Source of the DNA: Beroe ovata
Taxonomy: Eukaryota; Ctenophora; Nuda; Beroida; Beroidae
NCBI GenBank assembly: GCA_946803715.1
Contig: CAMPET010000060.1
Span: 251,594-315,593 of the forward strand
Direction: 5' to 3'
Length of the DNA: 64,000 nucleotides
In this document: piece by piece, positions 1 to 13,154 of the stretch
Numbering within the stretch: position 1 is the first letter of the stretch
Layout: every line of letters begins with the position of its first letter
Program-made: the position numbers and the translations under genes
The notes under the pieces: generated by a model
Databases searched by the model: none
What the model saw: only the letters and a program-made list of their open reading frames with translations
What the model was told of the DNA's origin: nothing

Positions 1-7
1 ACACACA

Positions 8-48
<41 letters not shown>
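1..48. repeat. (CA)n microsatellite
   Basis: Nearly pure CA dinucleotide repeat at the window edge. It lies in the intron just upstream of the first visible SUN-domain exon. Confidence 0.95.
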
Positions 49-61
49 ACACATATTCCAG

Positions 62-824
62 GACATTAGATTCATCGTGAGCGAAGCACTCCAGACATTT
101 GATGAAGATAAGACGGGACAAGCTGATTTCGCACTTGAAGCACTTGGTGGCAGTGTTATAACAGTCGGATGTACGGAGACATATTACGAAGGTGCACCCT
201 ATGCCAGCTTCATGAGCGTGCCTCTGTTTCGTATACCAAACCCACCAAATGTTGCGCTGCAGTCAGATATTACGCCCGGGAAATGCTGGGCTTTCAAGGG
301 ATCCAGAGGCTACATGATGATCAAGGTAGATTAAAGCTTCTCTTTTCATTGTGAACTGGTTCTAAGTTTTTGTCATGATTTAACGAACGCTGAACTCTTT
401 ACCCACTCTCAGTTAGCAAGAGCTGTACAAGTGGAGGGTTTCTCAATGGAGCACCTTCCCCGTAAACTCTCGCTCAGTAACGATATCAGCTCAGCACCTC
501 AGAACTTCCTAGTTAGAGGTCTCAGTCATCCCAATGACAAGTCATCCCACCACTTTGGGGATTACAGTTACAGCGATACCGGACCTGCCCTACAACACTT
601 TGCTGTCCAGGTTTGCATGCGTGCCTCTCACTCTCATCTCTAGCATACGTATTTCCCCCTGGCTGTATTCTCTCCCTATCCTTCTGATACTGAACAAATT
701 ACAGCACGCTAGTGGGGTAGCATTTGAGATAGTGGAACTGGAAATCGAGAGTAACCATGGTAACGCCGAATACACGTGTCTCTACCGTATCCGTGTACAT
801 GGGACTGTGCCGAAACTAGTGTAA
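62..824 (+). CDS. SUN-domain protein, C-terminal exons (5' partial)
   Basis: Three exons at 62-325, 413-610 and 705-824 (TAA stop). They join in phase 0 and give about 193 residues that cover a SUN domain. Diagnostic stretches are TGQADFALEALGGSV, the GCTETYY segment, PGKCWAFKGSRGYM, ISSAPQNFLVRG and YTCLYRIRVHG at the very end. SUN proteins sit in the inner nuclear membrane and bind KASH-protein tails in the perinuclear space, linking nucleus and cytoskeleton. The 'VSEALQTFDEDKTGQ' lead-in matches the helix before the domain in SUN1/SUN2-type proteins. The N-terminal nucleoplasmic, transmembrane and coiled-coil parts lie before the window. Family assignment is firm; which SUN paralogue is not decidable here. 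Confidence 0.93.
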
Positions 825-1747
825 ATCTGATAGGAAGAAGACAATATTGACAGATTTTATTTGAAATTATGTATATCAAGGCCTTTGTATTAAACTGTTG
901 CTAGTAAAAATATATCCAATCTTTCCATCATTCATAAGAGCTTTTTTGCCTATTCGTGGTAGAAGAATGTATTTACAAATTTTCTATTTGATTTATTTAT
1001 ATCGTTATGATTTATCGCCTTCACCATTTTCAATTTTGTAGGAAAGACTGACTTTTCGATTTGAATAAATGTGTGACTGTAAATATTGATTTTTATTTAT
1101 TTTCATCTTTAATCTTGATGCAAGGCAATCATATTATTCAGTTGAGTAGCTATGCGTTGGTAGTTCGAGTAATGCCAAATTCTCTGATTCTCATCGCACG
1201 AACTATCAACTTTCACGCATTGACACTGTCAATCCGACAGCAGCACCCTCTGAGGATGTACGTGCGTGGTCATGAAATGCTTACAATTTGAGCCGCGCAC
1301 GTACGTACTCATTGGCACGCGATGGGAAACTTCAGAACTGAAACAGAGGATACGATAAAATTCAAGAAATGGAGACAATATTTGAGGTTTGAAAGGAAAG
1401 TAACGATTCTGTCCAATAGCAATACACATTAAACAATTGTAATTCTAAATTTACGACTCGCTTGAAGACCAAAATGTGATTATCTATCTAGTAAGTTATG
1501 GTAAACAAATAATACGTTAATCAAGATTCCTCTATAGTCATTCGATGCAGGATGGTTCGTTTAATTAGGGATCAGCAGAGTTCCTGTGCTTGAAAACTGA
1601 GTTCGAAATTATCCCTGTCATGGAAAGCATAAACCACAGCTGAGTAAACATAAGCAAGTCACATAAATAAAATAAAACTTGAAGAATAAGTCCGTAGTCT
1701 TTAACAAGTGTGATAACTGAATAATATATGACGTAGACTGCCTAAGC
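825..1747. other. Intergenic: 3' flanks of SUN gene and H3.3
   Basis: AT-rich sequence between the SUN stop codon and the H3.3 stop codon. Both genes end into it (convergent). An AATAAA-type hexamer occurs near 1062. No further coding signal seen. Confidence 0.7.
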
Positions 1748-2522
<775 letters not shown>

Positions 2523-2557
2523 TTACACCACAACGAATCTGACAAAAGTGACCTCCC

Positions 2558-2648
2558 ATTGGCCGGTGATAATTTGAGCCCTGGTCGCTGATTCGTCAAT
2601 GTGAACACTCCTCCATTCTGATTGGATGTCGTCCCGCTCTCTCATTGG
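2558..2648 (-). promoter_or_regulatory. Three CCAAT boxes upstream of H3.3
   Basis: ATTGG on the + strand (CCAAT on the gene strand) occurs at 2558-2562, 2621-2625 and 2644-2648, about 95-180 bp upstream of the H3.3 ATG. Clustered NF-Y sites are typical of histone and housekeeping promoters. No TATA box was recognised. Confidence 0.6.
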
Positions 2649-4196
2649 TCGAAGAGAAAGTTGAGTCGTGCGCGCGCTCATAGCCAAGTTAAGAAAAGCT
2701 GAGCTTTTGAAGTCCACAATTTCCTACCAATTTGTGGCGCCATCGAAAACGTCCGATAACTCATTTATCTCAGAACGTATCACCACGAAATTTTGCAGCC
2801 TGCTTCATTCCCTTGAAGCCCACATTTTCCCCAAATTTTAGGAAAATCGATCAAAAAATGTGAAAGTTAGAGCATATTTTGTCAGCAAAAGAAGTTGGTA
2901 GCTTTTCTGAACAGTTTGTGTTATTTTGGACGTTTCAGCGTGTATCGAAAAGGGAATTTTGGATTCAGCAACAAACGAGCTCAGTTCTGGTTAAGCACAA
3001 CCAGACCTACCGAATGCAATCAAATTTGTCAAATTTGGACCATCCAACAATTTTCTAGTTAGCTTTTTTGATTTTTATTGCTGAAATCATGAACTTTTTA
3101 GGCAATATTGATATGGCAGACAGCCAATTTTTGTCAAAACATTTCATCTCGGCACTATTTCTCCAATTTCTCTCTGATAGATCGGATTGAGTCTAAAGAA
3201 ATCTCGAAAATTGGAAGAATTTGGCGTCTATGACGTCGGATCAATGCGTATATCCCAAGCTGCGTATTCCTGAGCTACGTACTATGCATAATGCCATAAT
3301 TACTGCGCGCACGTGACTGCGCTGCGTGTGACTACCCTTGTGACCAGTCACGTGACACATTGCTATATGTCAGCACGGGAGAAGTCAACATCACGTGACT
3401 ACAGAGCATAGAGTAGAGCAGTCACGTGCTAGAGTAGAGCACGTGACTGTCTCTAACACTACATATCATGCATTGAGTTACATCATTGGTGTTGAGTTAC
3501 TCAATGTATGGATACTCAGCGTTGGGTTTTAATGATTGATCAACCACACTCCATCCTAATGGGTACATCCAGTAAGTAAGCAATGAGTGCATGTTGATGT
3601 GGGGAGCAAGCCACACTGATGACTGATCTGAGCTAAAGATCGTGAAGATTGTATCGTGCAATCGGTAGTTTTCAACTTCTTTTCATGTCAACTGTCACTC
3701 ATTATAGCTCACTTAACTAGGGACAAGTGAAAAGAGATTCATGGGATTATCAAGTCAGAATTATTTCCTTTTTTAAATTTACAGAATTACAGTGAAATTT
3801 ACAGAAATATATTGAGAAGAATGTTCAACAACTCAGATATTCTCAAGGCACAAGAATGCTTGGAAAATAGGTTTATTGCAGGTATAGAAATCAATCCCCC
3901 AATCTCAGAAGGTAAAATATTTGAGAAAGAGAAATTAGGGAAATTACATCACAAGTCACAATAGACACGATTCTTGAATAACGCCATTTATAACTTCACT
4001 TAAATTCAGCTGAATTTCCCAGATAAAACTCGAATAGTCACTGATATTTTAATCATCGTTTCTACACAAGAAACATGTCCTTCTTCTTCTTCTTGCAATG
4101 TGCAACTTGTTGTTATTGTGTTCTTTCTGTTATATCCACACCACACACGCATACGCACACGCAGCTTGTCTGATACCGTTACCATGGTAACTGGTG
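2649..4196. other. Intergenic between H3.3 and EF-hand gene
   Basis: No coding signal found. It holds a short palindrome at about 2695-2709, unassigned unique sequence, and the E-box cluster at 3310-3445 listed separately. The 3' end of the EF-hand gene abuts the right border. Confidence 0.6.
3310..3445. promoter_or_regulatory. Cluster of five CACGTG palindromes
   Basis: CACGTG at 3310, 3349, 3392, 3423 and 3440. The second is embedded in GTCACGTGAC (3347-3356), identical to the core of the lysosomal CLEAR element bound by TFEB/MiT factors. Myc/Max and USF use the same hexamer. Which gene it would serve is unknown; the H3.3 start is about 0.85 kb away. Confidence 0.5.
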
Positions 4197-5392
4197 TCAG
4201 TTGGACGCCATCAGTCTCACAAACTCCTCCTTGTTCACTTTACCGTCTCCGTCCTTGTCCACCTGTCCTATCATCTCGTGTATCTCCTGAGATGGGAGAG
4301 AGAGGAGTGAAGATAAGAGAAGCTGCAAATGTGCACTATACATTGAACTTGTACATATTTCATTATAATACAAGGACATTTTACACTATACAATGTACCT
4401 ACTCCTACAAGGACTACTGGCCCGGACACTTTACTGGCCCGGACACAAATTTAGGTGCTGTAAATTTCTACCCTCTGGGCTCTGAGTACATACCTCGATT
4501 GAAAGCTTCTCTCCCAGACTCTCAGTAAGTTTCACTATCTCATCAGCGTCTATGTAACCTGAGTCAGTAGCAATAATAAACCATGTACACTGTACATTAT
4601 ACATTGTATTTGTACATATACACAGCGGTAAAAAGTAAGACGTAACATTCTCGCGTGCTGTTGCCTTGGTTAAATTACCATGGTAACTAAACCCGTGCAT
4701 TTAGCAGTACCTGACTCATCAGCGTCTAGAGAATTGAACAGATCCTCAATCTTCTTCTGTCGCTCAGAGTTTGCTCGTTTAGTCTCAACCGATGCCTGAA
4801 GCAACAGTAATACAGGGAGGATTCAATAGAAGTGCATGCTTTGATGAGTGATGCTTATTGATCACTCAAAATGATCACGCAAACATCACACAATAATCAC
4901 GCAGATCTGATCACACAAACTTACTTCTGGATGACAAAGGTGGTACTGGAACACGTTAGCCATCATGTCCAGGAACTCCTTGAATTCCATCCGATTAGAC
5001 TTGTTCTTATCGTACTGAAATGGAAATAGCGTCAGCCAAAGCTTCGGGCGTGGTTGCAGGGATTTTTGACAGTTAGAGATCATACTCAGATGCTAGATTT
5101 TGGGCAGTGAGAGATCAAAAAGAGAATGCTATTCAGACGACTCTAGTCATCTATAAAAGTCTGTACTGAAAGAACAGCAATAAGTGTTTTGAATGACCAT
5201 GTCGAAATCCTAGGCAGAACCACAGACCATTTTAATGATCTTTTTGCAACTCTTGGTATCTGCTTGTTGGCCGAGTTCCCTGAGCACATTCCTCAACTCC
5301 TTGGCGGAGATGTTACCATCACCACTGGTATCAAACTGCTCGAATACCAGTCTGAACTTAGCTGTCTGCTCCTCCGAGAATACATCTGCCAT
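4197..5392 (-). CDS. Four-EF-hand calcium-binding protein, troponin C/calmodulin-like
   Basis: Five exons at 5392-5228, 5014-4925, 4795-4711, 4558-4494 and 4286-4197 give a 164-residue protein with all phases matching. The four EF-hand loops are DTSGDGNISAKE, DKNKSNRMEFKE, DADESGYIDADE (split by the exon 3/4 intron) and DKDGDGKVNKEE. Each keeps Asp at position 1 and Glu at position 12, so all four should bind calcium. The start MADVFSEEQTAKFRLVFEQF resembles the N-helix of troponin C and calmodulin. The linker between hands 2 and 3 (about 30 residues) is longer than calmodulin's, nearer to troponin C. A role as a Ca2+ sensor is inferred; no muscle-specific context is visible. A paralogous first exon lies at 9154-9318. 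Confidence 0.9.
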
Positions 5393-5775
5393 AGTGCTCC
5401 ACTATGGAGTATGGGTCACACTATGTGTCACACTGTGTGTCACACTATGTGTCACACTATGTGTTAAACTATGGGTCACACTATGTATCAGACTCCATAG
5501 TGCTCCACTATGGAGTATGGGTCACACTATGTTTCACACTGTGTGTCACACTATGTGTCACACTATCATGGGTCACAGTATGGGTCACACTATCATGGGT
5601 CACAGTATGGGTTACATTGTCACACCATGGGTCATACTATGAGTCACACTATGGGTCACACTATGGGTCACATAGTGGGTCACACTATGGGTCACAATAT
5701 AAGGAACGCTAGGTCACACTATTGGTCACAATATAAGGAACGCTAGGTCACACTATGGGTCACAATATAGGGGAC
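5388..5775. repeat. GTCACACTATGG minisatellite
   Basis: About 380 bp of degenerate 11-13 bp units such as GGGTCACACTAT. It includes a larger internal duplication: the sequence starting CCATAGTGCTCCACTATGG occurs at about 5389 and again at about 5494. The array begins at the start codon of the EF-hand gene. Confidence 0.85.
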
Positions 5776-6313
5776 GCTTGGTCACACTGGGTAATGTGAT
5801 AATAAAACAGCAGATAGGAAGATCGTCTTGATGTTTACGTTATGTTCTATCGACTTGAATTTGCCCCCACGGTGAGGGATGCAAGTTCGAAGAATTGCGA
5901 CTATGAGGAACAAATAGCAATATAGAATATTGCTATGACTGGAAATTCCAATTATCAATAGGATGAAGATTGGAGAATAGGAAAAGAAGTGTGACATAAT
6001 AGTTTTGTGACATAATATAGTTGTGGGTCATGTGTGCTGAAGGAGATGCAAATAATAGAGAAGGCTAATGAAAACTTGAAAATTTGCAATTGTATCCACC
6101 TACTTAACAGACTAACAGACTAACAGACTTAACAGAAACACTAGTTTGAGGGAAGGAAGACTAATCTAAGAGGAAATGTGGACCAATAAGAAGAAGACAT
6201 GAGGTGACGCCCGGCAGAGAACATGTTTATGGAAGAATGCAAATTGTAATTTACAAGAATTCCTAATAATAGCTGACGGAATCGCAAAACACATAAGGAG
6301 AAAAAACCCCCCT

Positions 6314-6346
<33 letters not shown>

Positions 6347-7064
6347 NCAGACACGCACAGACACACACATATACAGACACAGACACAGACATACCACGTT
6401 AGACGAAGTAGAGCACTCCTCCAAGCCCATAATACATGCATAATCACATAATTACACAAGTAATTATACGGAGGGATTGATAAGGGATGTGTGCGCGTGT
6501 CTGCACTCTGCATGCCATGGAATGACAATGTGAGGGTATGACATGACAATTGACAATGGTCCGGAACAGGTAATTCTACGTCACTAAGTTCTGTTGTCGT
6601 TAAATCGGGAATGTTTGTCACAGCAGTTGCAATTTGAGTCACCAATTACTATGCTATCAACACCAACTTATCAATAGTACACGAAGCTATGTTATAATCG
6701 GGCAATATATTGTTAACACTACAACGTGTAATGGTGTCCAACAACAAAACATTCAGCGAAGAAATACGATTATCCGAAATTCGAGTTTCCTTTCGAAAAT
6801 ATACCGTTTTTAGTGTTTAGGAATGCTCAAGACCGCAGCTGAAGAAATTGTGGCGATAGAGAGACAAGTGATAACAGACGAAACATGAAGCAGTCGTGAT
6901 ATGAGGTGTCTAGCACACACACACGACACAAAACACAATGTGTGTGTGTGTGGGGTTGCTATATACCCGCGATTGCAAGCTGTGTTTTGGAGGACTGAAC
7001 ACGATACTCGATAATGATAATTATCTGAGATACTTTTGTGTGTGCATGCTCTAACGTCATAAAA

Positions 7065-7235
7065 GCATAGGCACACAGACTCTAACTTTATGCAAACACA
7101 GACTCTAACTTCATTCAAACACAGACACACAGACTTTAACTTCATGCAAACACAGACTCTCACATCTTTCAAACACAGACACACACACACATCTTTCAAA
7201 CACAGACACACATAGATTCGCTCAATCACAGACAC
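7065..7235. repeat. Degenerate tandem array, CAAACACAGACTCTAACTTCA type
   Basis: Roughly 30-bp units alternating CACAGACTCTAACTT, CATGCAAACACAGAC and CATCTTTCAAACACAGAC, with CA expansions between them. Confidence 0.6.
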
Positions 7236-8394
7236 AGGCGGATATAAACACCTGTAGCTACCTATGTACACAAACACAATCACACACATACACAGACACT
7301 CAAACAGGCGATGACTGTAGAGAATGAGTTATGGAGAGTAGGTATAGCAGTGAAGGAGTAAGGCTTCTGAGAAGGAGTCTTATTTCATACCGAGCTACAT
7401 GATCCATTATATGATGGTCGGAAACGGTGTCACTGAAGCTACTTATCACGATACCAAAACCTGTAGAATAATAGGAGATTACAGAGACACGCACAATTGA
7501 GACATTTTCTTACAATGAATAAACCTAGGTATGTCCAAACTCTACTCAATGTAATATCTGAACAGGGTGATGACACTCCGTAATAAATGTTATTTCTGGC
7601 ACTTGATATGAACAGTACTAGGAACGGTACGTATATACTGAGCCGACACAGACATTCTATACTCAGAGACAATCCCCAAGGTTTGTGGGAACTATGTTTC
7701 ACTTCTCCCGTCTATTGAGAAAACGTTGACGAAAACAAAACTTGGCGGCAGCGGTCGAATTAATATTATTTATTGGTCAAAATTGTTAGAGAGTTAGAGT
7801 ATAGAGTTAGAGCATGCGTTAAACACATACTATAGGCACGAATATTACAAAACTATAACGATAGGGAATAACGAACACTCCGCGGCTCTGGGTTTCAGTG
7901 AGGAATGTGAAAAGCAGTGTGTGTGTGTGTGATTGAGAGGGTGTGAAAAGGGGTGTATGCAGGAATTCGGTGTCCTATAGTCTATAGATACGCGCATGCC
8001 CAGTATTATAGTATATTTTCGCGGCAATTATCATAATTACACGCATATATCACCAAAATGAAGTTGTCACTCGCATCCGGCCGTAATCAAAGTTAGACTC
8101 CGCAGGACACTATAATATACGGTTGGTAGTAATGAGCTGATTTGGGGGTAAGTAGGAATTAGGATGAGATATTCATATGACGATGCTAACGACCGACAGA
8201 CAAGTGAACGACCGACAGACAAACCCATAGACAGACAGGTGAACTGCAGACAGACAAAACCATAGACAGACAAGTGAACGACAGATAGATCCCCAACAGA
8301 CGCACTCAGAAACACATGAGCCCGCAGAACTAAAAGCGCACAGACTGAGACAGAGACACACCCCGATCGAAAGTCTCTGAGGCCGTCACGCACC

Positions 8395-8502
8395 TGAGTG
8401 TCACGCACACACACACCTCGCACACACACACACACTCACACAAACACACTCACACACACACATACACACACAAACACACACACATCCCACACACACACAT
8501 CA
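8395..8502. repeat. CA-rich microsatellite
   Basis: Interrupted (CA)n tract with occasional CACT and CATA units, directly following GACA-type repeats. Confidence 0.85.
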
Positions 8503-9153
8503 CTGACGCTCGATAGGACACAGCTTGGTCTCTCCTACAGAGATCGCGGTGACGCTCAATGAGCAATGCTCAATGCATATTGGAAAATAGCCAGAATTAC
8601 AATCACATCTACACATCTATAGATCAATTAACTGATTGTAGTAATTGGTTAAAGGACTGGCGAGACCCTGTTATATCATTGAATATGTTGACTAAATATA
8701 GCGCATTATATATAGAGAACAGTGGTGTCATTCCCTCAGACATTCCAAAGAGCATAGACATGAGATATGAGGGGCCTTATAGAGACCACGCCCTCTATCG
8801 GGTAATGTACTACGAATTTAAACATCTGAATCCAGATCGCACGGCCTGTTTACAACTGCGCACATAAGAATTTTTCCCCAGGGTATACTATAACAGGGTA
8901 CCATGTCCATTGTCCATGTTTAGGGATAAATTTGAATCCCTGCGCACGATGCGTGATCACAACCATACATTTGGCCTAATGCCTATTATAATCGCCTACA
9001 CTTGTGCTCCTCACACACAAACACTTATTCCCGGCAGATAAGACGAGTTTCCGGCAATAGAGAGGGCAAAGACGCAACATAGAAACTCTCTGTGAGCAAA
9101 GTATCCCCATGTATGAGTAGTAAATTCAGGATATCCGAGCAATGCGTACTCAC

Positions 9154-9318
9154 CTGTCTTATCATGCTCCGGCAGTATTTTATCTTCACTTTCTGCCCGA
9201 GGGAATCGAGGACGAATTTCAGCTCGTCCGCAGAAATATCCCCGTCGTTGTTTTTGTCGAAATTGTTAAACACCTCGCGAAACTGGACGATCTGCTTATC
9301 CGAGAAGTATTCTGCCAT
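9154..9318 (-). pseudogene. Orphan first exon of a second EF-hand gene
   Basis: One exon of 165 nt, exactly the length of exon 1 of the EF-hand gene at 4197-5392. It starts MAEYFSDKQIVQFREVFNNF and ends at a good GTGAGT donor after codon 55. The EF loop DKNNDGDISADE is intact. Exons equivalent to 2-5 were not found in the next 3.7 kb downstream on this strand. It is therefore a partial duplicate, a gene with a very long first intron, or one broken by rearrangement. The intact loop and donor argue against long neutral decay, so calling it a pseudogene is provisional. Confidence 0.6.
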
Positions 9319-12300
9319 GATCAAACCTGCTGAAAGTGTACGTGTCATTACGGAAACTGTACAAGAAATGGGTGTGGTCACGTAGATAGGCGTGGTCACT
9401 GGTCATAGGTTTTGTCATGTGCAGGTGAAAATGTAACAAGTCGTGGCGATCATAGTAACACGATGCGCATGGATAGGTGTCACATAAAACTGGACAGTGT
9501 GTTGAACGTGTGAGATCCGGGTGCCTTAACATAGGAAGTATAGGGAAGTATAGTAGCTGTTGTCCTCTAACACTCAGACCTCTCTACCGAACTTTATCAA
9601 TGAGAAGGTAGTATATAATGTGACAGCGAGTGCTGGGCAAACAACATCTACTTGTTCAACAGCGTTACTCTTCCTCTGCTGAAAATCATGATCCCTGATC
9701 AGTGATCATGACCTCTGACATGAGACAAGAACCATGATAACAGACACACCACACACGTTGATTATAATTCGCACGTCACCAATCATCATGAAGAGACGCA
9801 CAAATTAATTCCCTGCTATTTGACAGGTCTGGGGGTTATTATTGCAGCAAGCAAGATTGCTACTTACGCGCGCGTGTCGTGATTGCTACTCAAATTAATT
9901 TGTGTCAATCATGCACGTGTATAACCTGAATATCGTATGATTCTGAGTATCATGATATACGAAATAAACACGTGGCTCGCTGTGGAGGAGATGAGGATGA
10001 CTCATCAACAATCCAGGCGGGACTATATATTTTCCTTGGACTTGTTTATAACTGAAATGTTCAGCTGAATGAAGGCCAACTACTTGAGACACATAGCACC
10101 ACACGTCAAATTGACGTCAGAGAGGTTTCAGGTTTATCTATCATCGGTTCGGGGGAAAAGGGGGAGCCTGAAGGAATATGGGAATGGAGATTCCAAAGGA
10201 ATGATGGTGGGAGGTCAAGAAATTGGAATTTCTGATAACGCGCAGATGCAACAAGTGAAACAGTCGTTGTTAGTGAGTTAGTGGGAGGGTTGCAGGATAA
10301 TCTGGTGGCAACCTTGCCAGGAAGTTAGAGTAGAGGAAAGAGTCATACAGAGATGAGCGATAGTTCGATGATGTGTTGAAAGAGAGTAGGATCTATCGAG
10401 AATGTCCTTGCTGTATACTATCGATTTGCAGACAAAATAGAACGGAATTGAAAAAACTCACAATAAAACGTGGAAAAAGACTTGGGATAAGGCCAATATT
10501 GGAAAAACGTATGTGTACTGCTGCAAAGAGAAAGACATTGGTTGAGGGTTCTTTTAAAAATAGTGACAAGTTGAATGCTGACAGTACATGTACAGTGCAA
10601 ACGTCACTGCACATACCGTGTGACTGTTACAGTTTTACACAGGTTATTACCGACACTGACAGAACATCTGCAAATTTTGAAAATCTGATTCTATAGAGCA
10701 GCTATGACATGATGATGACGCAAGTCAGGTGATGGCAAATATATCAAATTTTGGAAATTGAAATACTCTCTCAAAGCATTCTGAAGACAAATTCCACACT
10801 GATTTGATTGATTGAGCAGCCCCAATCATTCACCTCGCGGTGACCTCGCATTTAGATGGATTGCAATACGGTTCAGATGAAAGGGGTAGAACTAGAAATG
10901 TAGCATATTGTGCTACGCGATTTTAGAATATGATCCCCTTGTTGAATCATGATGTTGCCAGAACAATGTCCGATATTCAGGAACCTTGAATCAGAATAAA
11001 TCTCTATTAACATAATAAATCTCTAGGACCAGCTAACAGAACAATTATTTTGGCTATCACCATGCGCGCGTACATAGAGAATGAATATGTGTAGAACAGA
11101 ATTGAAAGATGGACGAAAGCATGACAAGCATGCTATGTCGGAGGCCAGTTAACTTATTCAACTTGGTTCAACATCAGCGTGTATCTAACACTCACATATC
11201 ACATAAAACTGACCATGTTGAGGCAGTGAAATTGAGTGGTACACGATGCATCATACACACTGGATATAACGTGAAGATACACGTCATGCGATGTGCACGT
11301 GCGGAAAAAACAGGGGAAGCAGAATGCAAAGTCCAGTAATTGACCGGCCATTTCTCATGATTTTCCTTCAACAGAAAATTCAGATGGATTGGGATGACCC
11401 AAGAACAAACTACGAAGCTTTCGTATGGTCTGCACAATGTCCAGTATCTGCTGATTTGTGCAAAAGTCGCAATTTCAATCCAACGATCGAAAATGGGGAA
11501 TTGCGAAACTGATCGAGCTACAATCAACTATAGTAAAGCTCAGAGAGTTGTGAGTTTAAGAGGGTTAAACTGCAGTTACATTATGTAATAGCTATGATTG
11601 GCTGAGTGATAATTAGTTAATTAGTTGTAAAGTGTAATTTATCTCACATAATACAAAGACATCCGTAATGTTGATAATCGAGTTTCAATATTATGTTCTC
11701 TACATGCTATGGCCTGATGATTATTAAAGTTCATTCAGCCTATTTGTTGTTTTGTGATGATGTCGTTAATCTCAGCCAAGCCTATTCTCAAAGTTCAATA
11801 CGTTTTATCCGTATACAAGTTCAAATAAAAACGCCACAAGCATCAAATTCAACCAGGAAAGTGGTATGAAATGACCCCATGATTACCTGTTAAAATGTAC
11901 ACGAAATTGAATACCGCATCGACCTTTTCGAAAGCGACTTTCTTACGTTGCTATGGGGACCGAGATATCGAATTTGTGCTCCTTTACATATATGTGAAGT
12001 TGGAGATGACAGATTTGTATTATGACTCCCTAAATACACGAGTTACGAAGGTAAACATCCTGCTTGGCATTGATAAATACTGGAATGAGGGTGGTCACCA
12101 TAGCTGATACTTAACAGCCACACCCAGCCAAGGCAACATTGACTGCCACATTATGTGACAACCTGCCTTTAAACTAGAAACCTATTGTCACATTGTCACA
12201 TAACTGTTTCCGAACTGTGTCAAATGACTGAGCAATGAACGAGAAGCATAACTCATTTAAAGTACCATAGCAGTGAGTGTGGCCTACACTGTTCATTATC

Positions 12301-12408
12301 AGAGCTCTCTTCATTATCAAAGTATCAATTTGTCATCCATCGAAACTGGTTTCACGAAGTCACATATCACAATATCAGCGCAAAGCAATGCTGAACAGCT
12401 AGACTCAC
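9319..12408. other. Intergenic, no recognised gene
   Basis: About 3 kb of AT-rich sequence. Several open frames of 60-110 codons occur on both strands, but none shows family resemblance, a splice-consistent neighbour or biased codon use. Only the exon candidate at 12409-12509 stands out. Confidence 0.5.
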
Positions 12409-12509
12409 CTCCAGCTCATGAGATATGCGATGCATCCCCCATCAACCGCCTTTGATATCAGCCACTGGTCTCGGTATCTGGCTGGTGTCATGACGATAAA
12501 TTGTGCGAC
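12409..12509 (-). CDS. Isolated exon candidate, unknown protein
   Basis: A 101-nt open segment flanked by a CTCCAG acceptor and a GAG|GTGAGT donor. It encodes protein-like sequence (AQFIVMTPARYRDQ, then DGGCIAYLMSW). No partner exons were recognised on either side, and I do not recognise the family. It may be an exon of a gene with long introns or a remnant. Confidence 0.3.
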
Positions 12510-13154
12510 CTGGAGAATGAAATGATGAGGAAATGCCGTGTTTGGGAGACACAGAGAGAGATCAAGGACTTTATTTTCAGTTACGTGCATTCGAACGGTA
12601 GTCGGAAAAACTCGTATTAGTGGTAAAACAACCAACTATAGACAGTGGACATCAACCATAATAACCGACCACTCCCCTCTCCCCTCACGATACAGTATAC
12701 ATCCCATTCCCCATTCCCTATGACGTCATGCTACCACACACACACAGTGCATGACGTAACCGTAGTGATGAGACATGACCTGGTCATCACATATCGTGCT
12801 GAAATTTTCAGTGAAAATGTGAGCAAGTATCCCAGTAATGATCACGTTACATAATATATTCTCGTCAGGCACGATTGCATAGGATAATCTCAATTTTATA
12901 TTTATGTGCTAAATACATAAAAATGTCATATTTCTCAAGCACTACAGACCCGCGATCTCATTATATTAATGAATTGTATTTTGTTAAAAGTTTACTTATA
13001 AAACTCGCGAACGGTGATGATAGAGCATGCATTATAGATTCGTTGAATGTCGGTGTGCCAAGCAGTTACTACTACTACTGCTCTGCGTTCGTCATAATTT
13101 GCTGCTCAAGACGTGATAAGGAATAATTACGCGATTCCATACACGGGAAGACGC
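12510..13154. other. Intergenic, no recognised gene
   Basis: AT-rich, without repeats or coding signal that I can support. Exons upstream of the gene that begins at 13155 could lie here. Confidence 0.4.

Larger units (their letters stand above)
5776..9153. other. Repeat-rich intergenic region
   Basis: No supported gene. Contents: a (CA)n tract at about 6316-6375 with an N at 6347; a degenerate array of AAACACAGACTCTAACTTCA-like units at about 7065-7235; GACA/GACAGACA-type repeats at about 8185-8300; and a long CA-rich tract at about 8398-8500. Long open frames over these tracts are low-complexity artefacts. Confidence 0.6.

Noticed and set aside
5235-5746. Open frames with GSHYVSHCVSHYVSHY-type repeats
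   Set aside because: Translations of the GTCACACTATGG minisatellite, antisense to the EF-hand gene start.
6141-6645. Overlapping minus-strand open frames of 83-159 codons
   Set aside because: They are created by the (CA)n tract translated as VCVCVC; no splice-consistent or family-like sequence.
8559-8867. 102-codon + strand frame (SNAQCILENSQNYNHIYTSI...)
   Set aside because: Balanced composition but no family recognised, no neighbouring exon and no support for its start; chance open frame cannot be excluded.
10373-10696. 107-codon + strand frame with Lys/Arg-rich content
   Set aside because: No recognised domain, and overlapping antisense frames of similar length suggest base-composition effects.
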